From CAZPHI01 sp964586425 (GTDB lineage Bacteria; Bacillota; Clostridia; Lachnospirales; Lachnospiraceae): a DNA stretch of 11,527 nucleotides. The stretch is taken from the NCBI GenBank assembly GCA_964586425.1, contig CAZPHI010000064.1:1-11527 (forward strand), in the 5' to 3' direction. Made by a program: the position numbers and the translations under genes. Positions 1 to 6,646 of the stretch are shown in pieces (position 1 is the first letter of the stretch; each line of letters begins with the position of its first letter). Under the pieces are notes generated by a model. That model did no database searches. It was not told the DNA's origin and was given only the letters and a program-made list of their open reading frames with translations.

Positions 1-662
1 AGCAGTATCCGGATGCAATGTTTGTTAATCTTTATGGACCAACAGAGATTACATGTAATTGTACTTATTATATTGTTGACAGAGAGTTTGGTGTAGATGA
101 GAAACTTCCGATGGGTAAAGCATTTCCTAATGAAAAGGTATTCCTGTTGGATAATGAAGACAAACTAGTTGATAAATCAAGACCGGGTGTCCTTGGTGAA
201 ATCTGTGTATCAGGAACAGCAGTTACACTTGGTTATTACAATAACAAAGAAAAGACAGATCAGGCTTTTGTACAGAATCCACTTAACAAGAGCTTTATCG
301 AGATTATATATAGAACTGGAGATTTGGCAGTATATGATGAAAAAGGAGAATTGTACTTCTCATCAAGAAAAGACTTCCAGATTAAGCATATGGGACATAG
401 AATCGAACTTGGAGAAGTTGAGAATGCAATGAATGCAGTTGAGGGAATTAAGAGAAGCTGCTGTATATTCGATACAGAGAAGAATAAGATTGTTGGATTC
501 TATGAAGGCGATATGGACAAGCGCGAATTCGCAAGAGCTTTGTCAAAGAAGCTTCCAAAGTTCATGATTCCTAATGTGCTTTGCCCAGTTGAGAGAATGC
601 CACTTACTAAGAATGGAAAGATAGACAGAAAGTACCTTATGGAAGAATGTTATAATAAGTAA
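1..662 (+). CDS. Stand-alone amino-acid adenylating enzyme (DltA-like A domain), C-terminal part
   Basis: Partial gene: the frame is open from the left edge (first full codon at 3), giving about 219 residues of an AMP-forming amino-acid ligase. Core motifs appear in the usual order: A5 NLYGPTE (bases 27-47), A6 GEICVSG, A7 YRTGDL, the A8 hinge region SRKDFQIKHMGHRIELGEVE, and A10 PLTKNGKIDRK, whose catalytic lysine is at 618-620. The protein ends just after A10, so no carrier or condensation domain is fused; it resembles DltA or trans-acting NRPS A domains that load a separate carrier protein. The natural partner is the carrier encoded at 2082-2309. The family activates an amino acid as aminoacyl-AMP and transfers it to the phosphopantetheine thiol in the cytoplasm. 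Most specificity-pocket residues lie upstream of the window, so the amino acid cannot be predicted. Family assignment is secure; substrate is unknown. Confidence 0.93.
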   Translation, partial: QYPDAMFVNLYGPTEITCNCTYYIVDREFGVDEKLPMGKAFPNEKVFLLDNEDKLVDKSRPGVLGEICVSGTAVTLGYYNNKEKTDQAFVQNPLNKSFIEIIYRTGDLAVYDEKGELYFSSRKDFQIKHMGHRIELGEVENAMNAVEGIKRSCCIFDTEKNKIVGFYEGDMDKREFARALSKKLPKFMIPNVLCPVERMPLTKNGKIDRKYLMEECYNK

Positions 663-707
663 TACAGTTATGGCCGCTAAGTGTAATGCTGTAGGAAAGA
701 GAGATAT

Positions 708-1937
708 ATGATTAACCAGGATATAATTAAGAGTATAGCTAAAGAATACGGAACTCCTTCATATATATTTGATATAGATGTATTGCAGGAAAGAATGAAT
801 GCGCTACGTCAGATACTAGGAGACAAGGTGAATTTATGTTACGCAATGAAGGCTAATCCATTCCTTGTAGATGCAATGAAGACAATGGCGGATAAGTTCG
901 AGGTGTGTTCACCGGGAGAGTTCGCAATCTGTGAATATGAGCAGGTGGATTTGAGTAGAATTGTTCTTTCAGGTGTTAACAAAGAAAGACATGATATTGT
1001 TCATGTTATGAAGGATTTGAATGGCGTTGGAACATATACTGTTGAGTCAGTTAATCAGCTAAAGCTTATTAACAGTTGTGCAGCAGAGTATAATCTTAAA
1101 GCCAAGGTTTTACTCAGGGTAACGAGTGGTAATCAGTTTGGACTCAATGAAGAAGATATATATAAGATAATTGAGAATAGAGAAGAATATTCTAGTGTGA
1201 TATTTGATGGTATTCAATGTTATTCAGGTACTCAGAAAAAGAAGATGAGTCAGATTGAAAAAGAGATAAACTGGCTTAATGATATATGTGTTCGTTGTGA
1301 GACTGAATATGGCTGTAAACTTAATGAGATAGAGTATGGACCTGGTCTGCCTATTAATTATTTTGGCGAAGAAGCAGATAACAATGGCTATGAGACCGTA
1401 GAAGAATTCTCGGCACTTTTGGACGTTATCAGAGGAAGATATGATATTACTCTTGAGATGGGAAGATTTATGGCAGCAACCTGTGGAATGTTCATTACAA
1501 GAATTGCTGATATGAAGATGAATGCCGGACAAAGATACCTGATGATTGATGGAGGAATTAATCACATTAATTATTATGGACAGGCAATGGCTATGAAGAT
1601 ACCAAAGACGGATTATATAAGAATGGAATATGATGAGACATATGGTGATGGCGTTAATCATCAGGTTGAAGAGTATTCAAAAGGCGTGCAGCCATATAAT
1701 ATATGTGGCTCACTATGTACAGTTGGCGATGTTATTGTTAAGAACCTAATGCTTGAAGATGCTAAGGTTGGCGATATGCTTGTATTCTATAATATTGGTG
1801 CTTATTCAGTTACAGAAGGTATATATCTTTTCTTAAGTAGACAGATGCCTTCAATAATAAGTTATTCAAGTGATAATAATGCGAAATTACTTCGTGATCC
1901 TCTATATACATGGGAAATTAACAGCTGTAAAAAGTAG
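708..1937 (+). CDS. Fold-type III PLP-dependent amino-acid decarboxylase (LysA/BtrK-like)
   Basis: 409 residues, the usual length for alanine-racemase-fold decarboxylases. Visible motifs: YAMKANP with the PLP-binding Lys48, glycine-rich GPGLP (211-215) for the cofactor phosphate, EMGR (250-253; usually EPGR), CGSLCTVGD (333-341) with the likely catalytic Cys337, and GAYS (364-367). It is cytoplasmic, with no signal peptide. Start ATG 708 follows AGGAAAGAGA at 693-702. It lies 45 nt after the adenylating gene and shares its orientation, so co-transcription is likely. In canonical diaminopimelate decarboxylase the catalytic Cys is followed by Glu-Ser; here it is Thr-Val, and a DGGINH...GQ stretch recalls BtrK and the exosortase-associated decarboxylases (recalled, not searched). 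I infer an amino-acid or carrier-bound aminoacyl decarboxylase feeding the carrier pathway rather than housekeeping lysine synthesis. Automated annotation may call it lysA. Confidence 0.9.
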   Translation: MINQDIIKSIAKEYGTPSYIFDIDVLQERMNALRQILGDKVNLCYAMKANPFLVDAMKTMADKFEVCSPGEFAICEYEQVDLSRIVLSGVNKERHDIVHVMKDLNGVGTYTVESVNQLKLINSCAAEYNLKAKVLLRVTSGNQFGLNEEDIYKIIENREEYSSVIFDGIQCYSGTQKKKMSQIEKEINWLNDICVRCETEYGCKLNEIEYGPGLPINYFGEEADNNGYETVEEFSALLDVIRGRYDITLEMGRFMAATCGMFITRIADMKMNAGQRYLMIDGGINHINYYGQAMAMKIPKTDYIRMEYDETYGDGVNHQVEEYSKGVQPYNICGSLCTVGDVIVKNLMLEDAKVGDMLVFYNIGAYSVTEGIYLFLSRQMPSIISYSSDNNAKLLRDPLYTWEINSCKK

Positions 1938-1995
1938 AAAGATATACCTGTGTCAAAAATGTGGCAAAAATATGCCTAAAATGTTGAAAATATAC

Positions 1996-2024
1996 TTGAC
2001 TATATATTCATTTATGAATAGAAT
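1996..2024 (+). promoter_or_regulatory. Sigma-70-type promoter for the carrier/MBOAT genes
   Basis: TTGACT (1996-2001), a 17-nt spacer and TAGAAT (2019-2024) give five of six matches to each consensus hexamer at the preferred spacing. Transcription would start near 2031, about 50 nt before the carrier gene. No terminator is apparent between the decarboxylase stop and this site, so it would add to read-through from upstream. Confidence 0.6.
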
Positions 2025-2063
2025 AGGTGTAAAGTATATTTATAAAAATTTTATAGTTATATG

Positions 2064-2069
2064 AAAAGG
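2064..2069 (+). promoter_or_regulatory. Ribosome binding site that decides the carrier-protein start
   Basis: AAAAGG (2064-2069) lies 12 nt before ATG 2082. It is inside the alternative frame start at ATG 2061, which has only T-rich sequence upstream, and it abuts ATG 2070. The spacing to 2082 is slightly long but is the only workable choice. Confidence 0.5.
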
Positions 2070-2081
2070 ATGGTCTTAAAG

Positions 2082-2309
2082 ATGGAAGAGTTATTGGATA
2101 TTTTAAAAGAAGTTAATGCCGATGTAGATTTTAAGAATTGTGATACATTAATTGATGATGGTTTACTTGATTCTTTTGATATTGTATCAATCGTTGGTGA
2201 ACTTAATGATGCTTTTGATATAGAGATTACACCAGTAGATATTATACCAAGTAATTTTAATTCAGCAGAAGCAATGTGGAATATGATTCAGAAATTACAG
2301 GACAACTAG
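2082..2309 (+). CDS. Acyl/aminoacyl carrier protein (DltC/PCP-like)
   Basis: About 75 residues from ATG 2082 (82 if ATG 2061 is used). Carrier signature DDGLLDSFDIV: the serine of DSF (Ser31, bases 2172-2174) is the expected 4'-phosphopantetheine attachment point, followed by helix II residues IVSIVGEL and a typical C-terminal third helix. The protein is strongly acidic, as carrier proteins usually are, and cytoplasmic. It is a free-standing carrier like DltC. It would receive an amino acid from the adenylating enzyme encoded upstream, may hold it during decarboxylation, and deliver the thioester to the MBOAT proteins encoded immediately downstream. It has its own promoter at 1996-2024. The start at 2082 is chosen from the AAAAGG ribosome binding site; in-frame ATGs at 2061 and 2070 are less well placed. 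A fatty-acid ACP role is unlikely given the context. Confidence 0.87.
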   Translation: MEELLDILKEVNADVDFKNCDTLIDDGLLDSFDIVSIVGELNDAFDIEITPVDIIPSNFNSAEAMWNMIQKLQDN

Positions 2310-2333
2310 TCCATATTAGTAGCGAAGATAAGG

Positions 2334-2357
2334 GGGAGTGCAATTATATGCACTCCC
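2334..2357 (+). promoter_or_regulatory. Hairpin between carrier and MBOAT genes
   Basis: GGGAGTGCA (2334-2342) and TGCACTCCC (2349-2357) form a perfect 9-bp stem with a 6-nt loop. No T-run follows (the next bases are GTTGACG), so this is not a standard intrinsic terminator. It could be a processing or 3'-end-stabilising structure that raises the amount of carrier message over the membrane-protein message, or a partial attenuator. The structure is seen; the role is inferred. Confidence 0.6.
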
Positions 2358-2372
2358 GTTGACGTTACTGGT

Positions 2373-2384
2373 ATTGTATACAAT
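2373..2384. promoter_or_regulatory. Perfect 12-bp palindrome, possible operator
   Basis: ATTGTATACAAT is identical to its reverse complement. It lies 18 nt upstream of the first MBOAT start and just after the 2334-2357 hairpin. TTGT-(N)-ACAA palindromes of this type are typical of GntR-family operators. AT-rich 12-mers of this kind can also arise by chance, and no regulator gene is in the window. Confidence 0.3.
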
Positions 2385-2390
2385 CAAACT

Positions 2391-2396
2391 GGGAGG
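2391..2396 (+). promoter_or_regulatory. Ribosome binding site deciding the first MBOAT start
   Basis: GGGAGG lies 5 nt before ATG 2402. The longer reading frame from GTG 2396 would begin inside this site, so ATG 2402 is the start. Confidence 0.75.
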
Positions 2397-2401
2397 TGCG
2401 T

Positions 2402-3985
2402 ATGTCACTTGTTTCTACCGGTTTTGCAATATTCCTTATAGCTGGATTAGTGATATATTATATTATTCCAAAGAAAACACAGTGGATATGGCTTTTGATA
2501 ATGAGTTATTTCTATTATATGTGTTCGGGAAGTAAAACTGTTGTATTTATTATAGCAACGACAATAATTACATTCGTTGCCGGAGTTTTGTTAGAAGAGA
2601 CAGCCGCAAAAGGCAAGAATCTTCCTGCAGATATAGACAAAGAAACTAAAAAAATAATCAAGGCGACAACGAAGAGAAAGAAGAAAATCATCGTTGTCAT
2701 TTTATTGTTATTGGATTTTGGAATTCTTGCAGTATTAAAATATCATAATTTTGCCATTGAGAATATTAATAGCCTCATTGGCGTATTCACGGGTAATAGT
2801 GAGACTATACCAACGGTATCATTGTTACTTCCATTGGGCATATCGTTCTATACATTTCAGTCTGTTTCTTACATAATTGATGTATATAGAGGCAAATACG
2901 AGTGCAGCAGAAATCTCTTCAAATTCGCCCTATTTGTATCGTATTTCCCACAGATACTGCAGGGCCCAATTGGCAGATATGACCGATTGGCACCGCAGCT
3001 TATGGCACCGCATTATTATAGTCTGGCGGCAATAGAGAGAGGCGCATTAAGAGTATGCTTTGGACTCTTTAAGAAACTTGTAATTGCCGACAGAGCAGGA
3101 GTAATTGCGACAACAGTATTCACAAGCCCTGATTCTTATGGAGGACTTAGTATTGTTCTTGCATTACTAGCTTACAGTGCCCGCTTGTATGGCGATTTTG
3201 CGGGCGGTATGGATGTAGTAATTGGTGTATCAGAGATGTTTGGAATTGAGATGGATGAGAACTTCAGACAACCATTCTTCTCCAAATCAATATCTGAATT
3301 CTGGCGTAGATGGCATATTACTCTTGGTACATGGATGAAGGATTACATATTCTATCCATTCACATTATCAAAAGGAATGAATCGTTTCGGCAAGTTTGCC
3401 AAGAAAAGATTCGGTAACACTATAGGACGTACACTTCCTATCTGCCTTTCAGATATACTTATTTTCTTCATCGTAGGTGTATGGCATGGTGCAGCGTGGA
3501 AATTCATAATATATGGTTTGTACAATGGTTTTATCATTGCAATAAGCAGTTTATTAGAACCAGTATTTGAAAAAATGTTTTTAATCACTAAAATCAACAA
3601 AAACAGCAGGGGTTACCACGGATTTCAGGTCTTTAGAACATTTATCCTGGTAAACATTGGCTGGTATTTTGATGATCCAAAGACTCTTAGTGATTCACTG
3701 CTTCTTATGAAGAATACAGTTACGGGAATGTCTTTGTCACCATTGATGGATGGCTCACTTCTCGAGCTTGCAGGTGGATATTCACGTATTGCAATTATTC
3801 TTCTTGGATGTGTTGTATGGCTTATTGTGAGTATACTGAAGGAAAAGAATATTGATATCCGAAAAGAGCTTACAAGCAGACCTATATATGTAAGATGGCC
3901 TGTGTATATTGCATTGGTTATGTCTATACCATTAATTGGATATATATCTGAAGAAGTGGGAGGATTTATCTATGCACAATTTTAA
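2402..3985 (+). CDS. MBOAT membrane acyltransferase, DltB-like (copy 1)
   Basis: 527 residues, a polytopic inner-membrane protein of the MBOAT O-acyltransferase family (DltB, AlgI, PatA). Hallmarks: the LPLGISFYTFQSVSYIIDVYRG block, SEFWRRWHITLGTWMKDYIF with His305, and VGVWHGAAWKF with His362, the presumed catalytic histidine; the C-terminus FIYAQF resembles the conserved family end. Early hydrophobic segments are followed by a lysine-rich cytoplasmic-looking stretch (about residues 68-100). The family moves a carrier- or CoA-bound acyl group to the outer face for transfer to a surface polymer. Start ATG 2402 is set by GGGAGG at 2391-2396. Its last 14 nt overlap the following SGNH gene, indicating coupled translation. 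It is closely similar along its whole length to the protein at 5054-6646. DltB function with a non-D-alanine group is inferred from context. Confidence 0.94.
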   Translation: MSLVSTGFAIFLIAGLVIYYIIPKKTQWIWLLIMSYFYYMCSGSKTVVFIIATTIITFVAGVLLEETAAKGKNLPADIDKETKKIIKATTKRKKKIIVVILLLLDFGILAVLKYHNFAIENINSLIGVFTGNSETIPTVSLLLPLGISFYTFQSVSYIIDVYRGKYECSRNLFKFALFVSYFPQILQGPIGRYDRLAPQLMAPHYYSLAAIERGALRVCFGLFKKLVIADRAGVIATTVFTSPDSYGGLSIVLALLAYSARLYGDFAGGMDVVIGVSEMFGIEMDENFRQPFFSKSISEFWRRWHITLGTWMKDYIFYPFTLSKGMNRFGKFAKKRFGNTIGRTLPICLSDILIFFIVGVWHGAAWKFIIYGLYNGFIIAISSLLEPVFEKMFLITKINKNSRGYHGFQVFRTFILVNIGWYFDDPKTLSDSLLLMKNTVTGMSLSPLMDGSLLELAGGYSRIAIILLGCVVWLIVSILKEKNIDIRKELTSRPIYVRWPVYIALVMSIPLIGYISEEVGGFIYAQF

Positions 3986-5033
3986 AAAGCATATCCGTGT
4001 ATTTGCATTCATTGCGGTAATTATATGTTTGATGCTGATAGTTGATTTTGCGTTGGTTCCATCAGGATATATAAGGTACATTATACATGAGGTTAACAAA
4101 GGTGATACAAACTATGACTGTATAGTTCTTGGAGCTTCTCATGGACGTTCTTCAATTGATCCATACAAGCTTGATGAGGCTGGTTATTCAAAAAGTGCAT
4201 TTAATTTGTGTATTCCCGGAGAAACTGTGGAAGACTCATATTATCTGCTTAAGGAAAGTGATAGAAAGAATAATGTGAAAAAGGTTATTCTGGATATAGA
4301 TTATCAGTATTGGTGTAATTTTAAGGACAGGGAATTTGGCGATGTGTTCATATATACACAGCTTCCGATGTCAGGCGTCAAACTAGAGTATATCAAGGAT
4401 AATTTACTTAGCAAAGATTTTAGAACAACATTTTCCAAAAGATGGGCGTATGTATCATCTCCGGATGCGATTGCTTCTAATATAAAGAATAAGCTTACAA
4501 GTGCTTATTGGAATTATGATTTTGAGTCAGTCGAGGTTCATGACGCAGGTGGACCTTATGTCGGCAGAGGATACTTCTATAGGGATTATGATCTGGGCGA
4601 TAAAGGCACTTATGAACGCTTCGAATGGGATGAAAGTAATATTCATCAAAAAAGCGTAATGTATTTTAACAAGATAGTAAAGTACTGCAAAGATAATGAT
4701 ATTGAGCTGACTTGTATATCATCACCAATAACACCTTATACAGTTGTGAATGGCCCATCAGACAAAGCTGGTGAGTATTTTACAAAGCTGTGTAAGGAAG
4801 CAGGTGTAGAATATATTGATTATAATCTTTTAAGATTAGATGTGCTAGAGAGAATGGACAGTGATTTCGTTGACTGGGATGGTCATATGGTTGGCCCACT
4901 AGCTGATAACTTCTCACTTATCTTAGGAGAGACACTTAACAAAATTAATGATAACAGCACTTCTTATAGTGAGATTATGGGACAATACATGTATACGTCC
5001 TATAATATACTAAAGACAGAATTAACGCGTTAA
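3972..5033 (+). CDS. Membrane-anchored SGNH hydrolase-like / DltD-like transfer protein (copy 1)
   Basis: 353 residues. A short basic N-terminus and one hydrophobic helix (about residues 8-29) form an uncleaved signal anchor, placing the rest outside the membrane. An SGNH-like core follows: LGASHGR with candidate nucleophile Ser56, NLCIPGET downstream, and DWDGHM (301-306) supplying Asp and His305 for the triad. Proteins of this kind pair with MBOAT acyltransferases (DltD with DltB, AlgJ/AlgX with AlgI, PatB with PatA) and transfer or transesterify the acyl group to the final acceptor. Start ATG 3972 is favoured by GGGAGGA at 3958-3964 and by the match to the N-terminus MHN of the second copy; it overlaps the MBOAT stop by 14 nt. 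A frame start at 3936 would put 12 hydrophilic residues inside the MBOAT coding sequence and is rejected. Acceptor polymer unknown. Confidence 0.87.
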   Translation: MHNFKKHIRVFAFIAVIICLMLIVDFALVPSGYIRYIIHEVNKGDTNYDCIVLGASHGRSSIDPYKLDEAGYSKSAFNLCIPGETVEDSYYLLKESDRKNNVKKVILDIDYQYWCNFKDREFGDVFIYTQLPMSGVKLEYIKDNLLSKDFRTTFSKRWAYVSSPDAIASNIKNKLTSAYWNYDFESVEVHDAGGPYVGRGYFYRDYDLGDKGTYERFEWDESNIHQKSVMYFNKIVKYCKDNDIELTCISSPITPYTVVNGPSDKAGEYFTKLCKEAGVEYIDYNLLRLDVLERMDSDFVDWDGHMVGPLADNFSLILGETLNKINDNSTSYSEIMGQYMYTSYNILKTELTR

Positions 5034-5043
5034 TCACAGAAAT

Positions 5044-5048
5044 GGAGG
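5044..5048 (+). promoter_or_regulatory. Ribosome binding site deciding the second MBOAT start
   Basis: GGAGG lies 5 nt before ATG 5054. The in-frame ATG at 5042 overlaps this site and would add MEDK, which copy 1 lacks, so ATG 5054 (MSITS, matching MSLVS of copy 1) is preferred. Confidence 0.75.
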
Positions 5049-5053
5049 ACAAG

Positions 5054-6646
5054 ATGTCGATTACATCTATGGGATTACTCTTATTCATATTCGTAGGAGT
5101 AATAGTGTATTACTGCATGCCTAAGAAGTTCCAATGGGTATGGCTTCTTATATTGAGCCTTGGATATTATGCATGTGCAGGTGCAAAGAATATTATTTTT
5201 ATCTTAATAACAACAGTTGTTACATTCCTATGTACACTTTGGATTGAAAATGTTGCAGAGAAAGGTAAAGCTGCTATTGCAAAGGGCAAGGGTGTGATAA
5301 CAGCAGAGGAAAAGAAAAAGCTGAAAGCAAGTATCAAGAGAAATAAGCGATTAATAGTGCTTCTTATGCTTGCAATTAATGTAGGTCTTCTTATTGTTCT
5401 AAAATACTTCAACTTTGCGGCGGATATTGGTAAAAGTATTATTGGAGTATTCACAGGAGAGACATATGGTGCGTCAGCATTCACATTATTGTTGCCATTA
5501 GGTATATCTTACTATACACTTCAGGCAATCAGCTATGTGATAGATGTATATCAAGGAAAATACAAAGCAGATAGAAACATCTTCAAATTTGCTTTATATA
5601 TGACATATTTTCCACAGCTTCTTCAGGGCCCAATTAATAAGCATAATACAATTGCTCATCAATTCTTTGAGGAACATAGATTTTCACTTCAGAGAATTCA
5701 GTTTGGTTTACAACTCATATTCTGGGGTATATTCAAGAAACTCGTGATTGCTGACCGAGCTGGAATCGTAGCAAGTCAGGTATTCAATAATCCTGATACA
5801 TATGGTGGAATTCAGGTTATATACGGTGTGGTATTCTATACTATACAGCTGTATGGAGATTTCTCCGGAGGTATTGATGTAGTAATGGGTATCTCAGAGA
5901 TGTTCGGAATTGATATGGATGTCAACTTTAGACAGCCATTCTTCTCACATTCTATCTCAGAATTCTGGAGAAGATGGCATATTACACTTGGTGCATGGAT
6001 GAAAGATTATATATTCTATCCATTCTCATTGTCAAAGGGAATGAACAAATTCGGTAAGTTCATCAAAAAGCATATGGGACAGTACATGGGTAAGGTTCTT
6101 CCAATCTGTGTGGCAGATATTGTAGTATTCGTTTTAGTAGGTTTATGGCATGGTGCTGCATGGAAATTCGTAATGTATGGTGTATATAATGGCGTAATTA
6201 TTGCTGTAAGCGCACTGTTAGAGCCAGTATATGAATGGACACTCAGCAAATTACATATTAACAGCAAATGCAAGCCATGGAGAGCGTTCCAGATAGTCAG
6301 AACAACGATACTTGTTGTAATCGGTATGTATTTTGATGCCAATAACTTCACTGATACGCTGCATCTGTTAAAGACTTCAATAACACGCTTTAGTTTTTCA
6401 CACTTTACAGATGGTTCGCTGCTTACAATGGGACTTAATGTAACACAGCTACTTATTCTTGCAGTAGGCCTTGTAGTGCTTATTATTATTGATACATTGA
6501 ATGATCATAAGATTAATGTAAGGGAAGCAATTGCAAAGAAGAATATCGTTATAAGATGGATTATATATATTGCATTGATTGTTTCAGTAATTATTTTGGG
6601 TAATGTTTCACAGAAGGTAGGAGGTTTCATATATGCACAATATTAA
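5054..6646 (+). CDS. MBOAT membrane acyltransferase, DltB-like (copy 2)
   Basis: 530 residues, polytopic membrane acyltransferase paralogous to the protein at 2402-3985. Same landmarks: LPLGISYYTLQAISYVIDVYQG, SEFWRRWHITLGAWMKDYIF with His309, and VGLWHGAAWKFVMYG with His366, the presumed catalytic histidine. A lysine-rich hydrophilic stretch at about residues 65-105 sits where copy 1 has one and could be a docking surface for the acidic carrier protein (inference). It starts 20 nt after the first SGNH stop, from the GGAGG site at 5044-5048, and overlaps its own SGNH partner by 14 nt, so it belongs to the same transcript. Two such transporters/acyltransferases beside one carrier suggest either two acceptors or transfer at two stages. 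The longest differences from copy 1 are in the loops and near residues 395-450. Confidence 0.94.
   Translation: MSITSMGLLLFIFVGVIVYYCMPKKFQWVWLLILSLGYYACAGAKNIIFILITTVVTFLCTLWIENVAEKGKAAIAKGKGVITAEEKKKLKASIKRNKRLIVLLMLAINVGLLIVLKYFNFAADIGKSIIGVFTGETYGASAFTLLLPLGISYYTLQAISYVIDVYQGKYKADRNIFKFALYMTYFPQLLQGPINKHNTIAHQFFEEHRFSLQRIQFGLQLIFWGIFKKLVIADRAGIVASQVFNNPDTYGGIQVIYGVVFYTIQLYGDFSGGIDVVMGISEMFGIDMDVNFRQPFFSHSISEFWRRWHITLGAWMKDYIFYPFSLSKGMNKFGKFIKKHMGQYMGKVLPICVADIVVFVLVGLWHGAAWKFVMYGVYNGVIIAVSALLEPVYEWTLSKLHINSKCKPWRAFQIVRTTILVVIGMYFDANNFTDTLHLLKTSITRFSFSHFTDGSLLTMGLNVTQLLILAVGLVVLIIIDTLNDHKINVREAIAKKNIVIRWIIYIALIVSVIILGNVSQKVGGFIYAQY

Noticed and set aside
1..662. C-terminal end of a multimodular non-ribosomal peptide synthetase
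   Set aside because: The protein stops directly after the A10 lysine motif with no fused carrier, condensation or thioesterase domain, and a separate carrier gene follows, so a stand-alone ligase fits better.
1224..1661. Antisense open frame of 145 codons inside the decarboxylase gene
   Set aside because: It has no ribosome binding site and an improbable composition, and it lies opposite well-conserved coding motifs. Antisense frames within 2515-2700, 3352-3600, 5167-5484, 6016-6351, 7701-7952 and 8510-8698 were rejected for the same reasons.
708..1937. Housekeeping lysA (diaminopimelate decarboxylase)
   Set aside because: Altered catalytic loop and placement between a ligase and a carrier gene argue for a pathway-specific decarboxylase; gene symbol therefore left empty.
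2359..2382. Promoter immediately before the first MBOAT gene (TTGACG...TATACA)
   Set aside because: The spacer is only 12 nt, too short for sigma-70 recognition.
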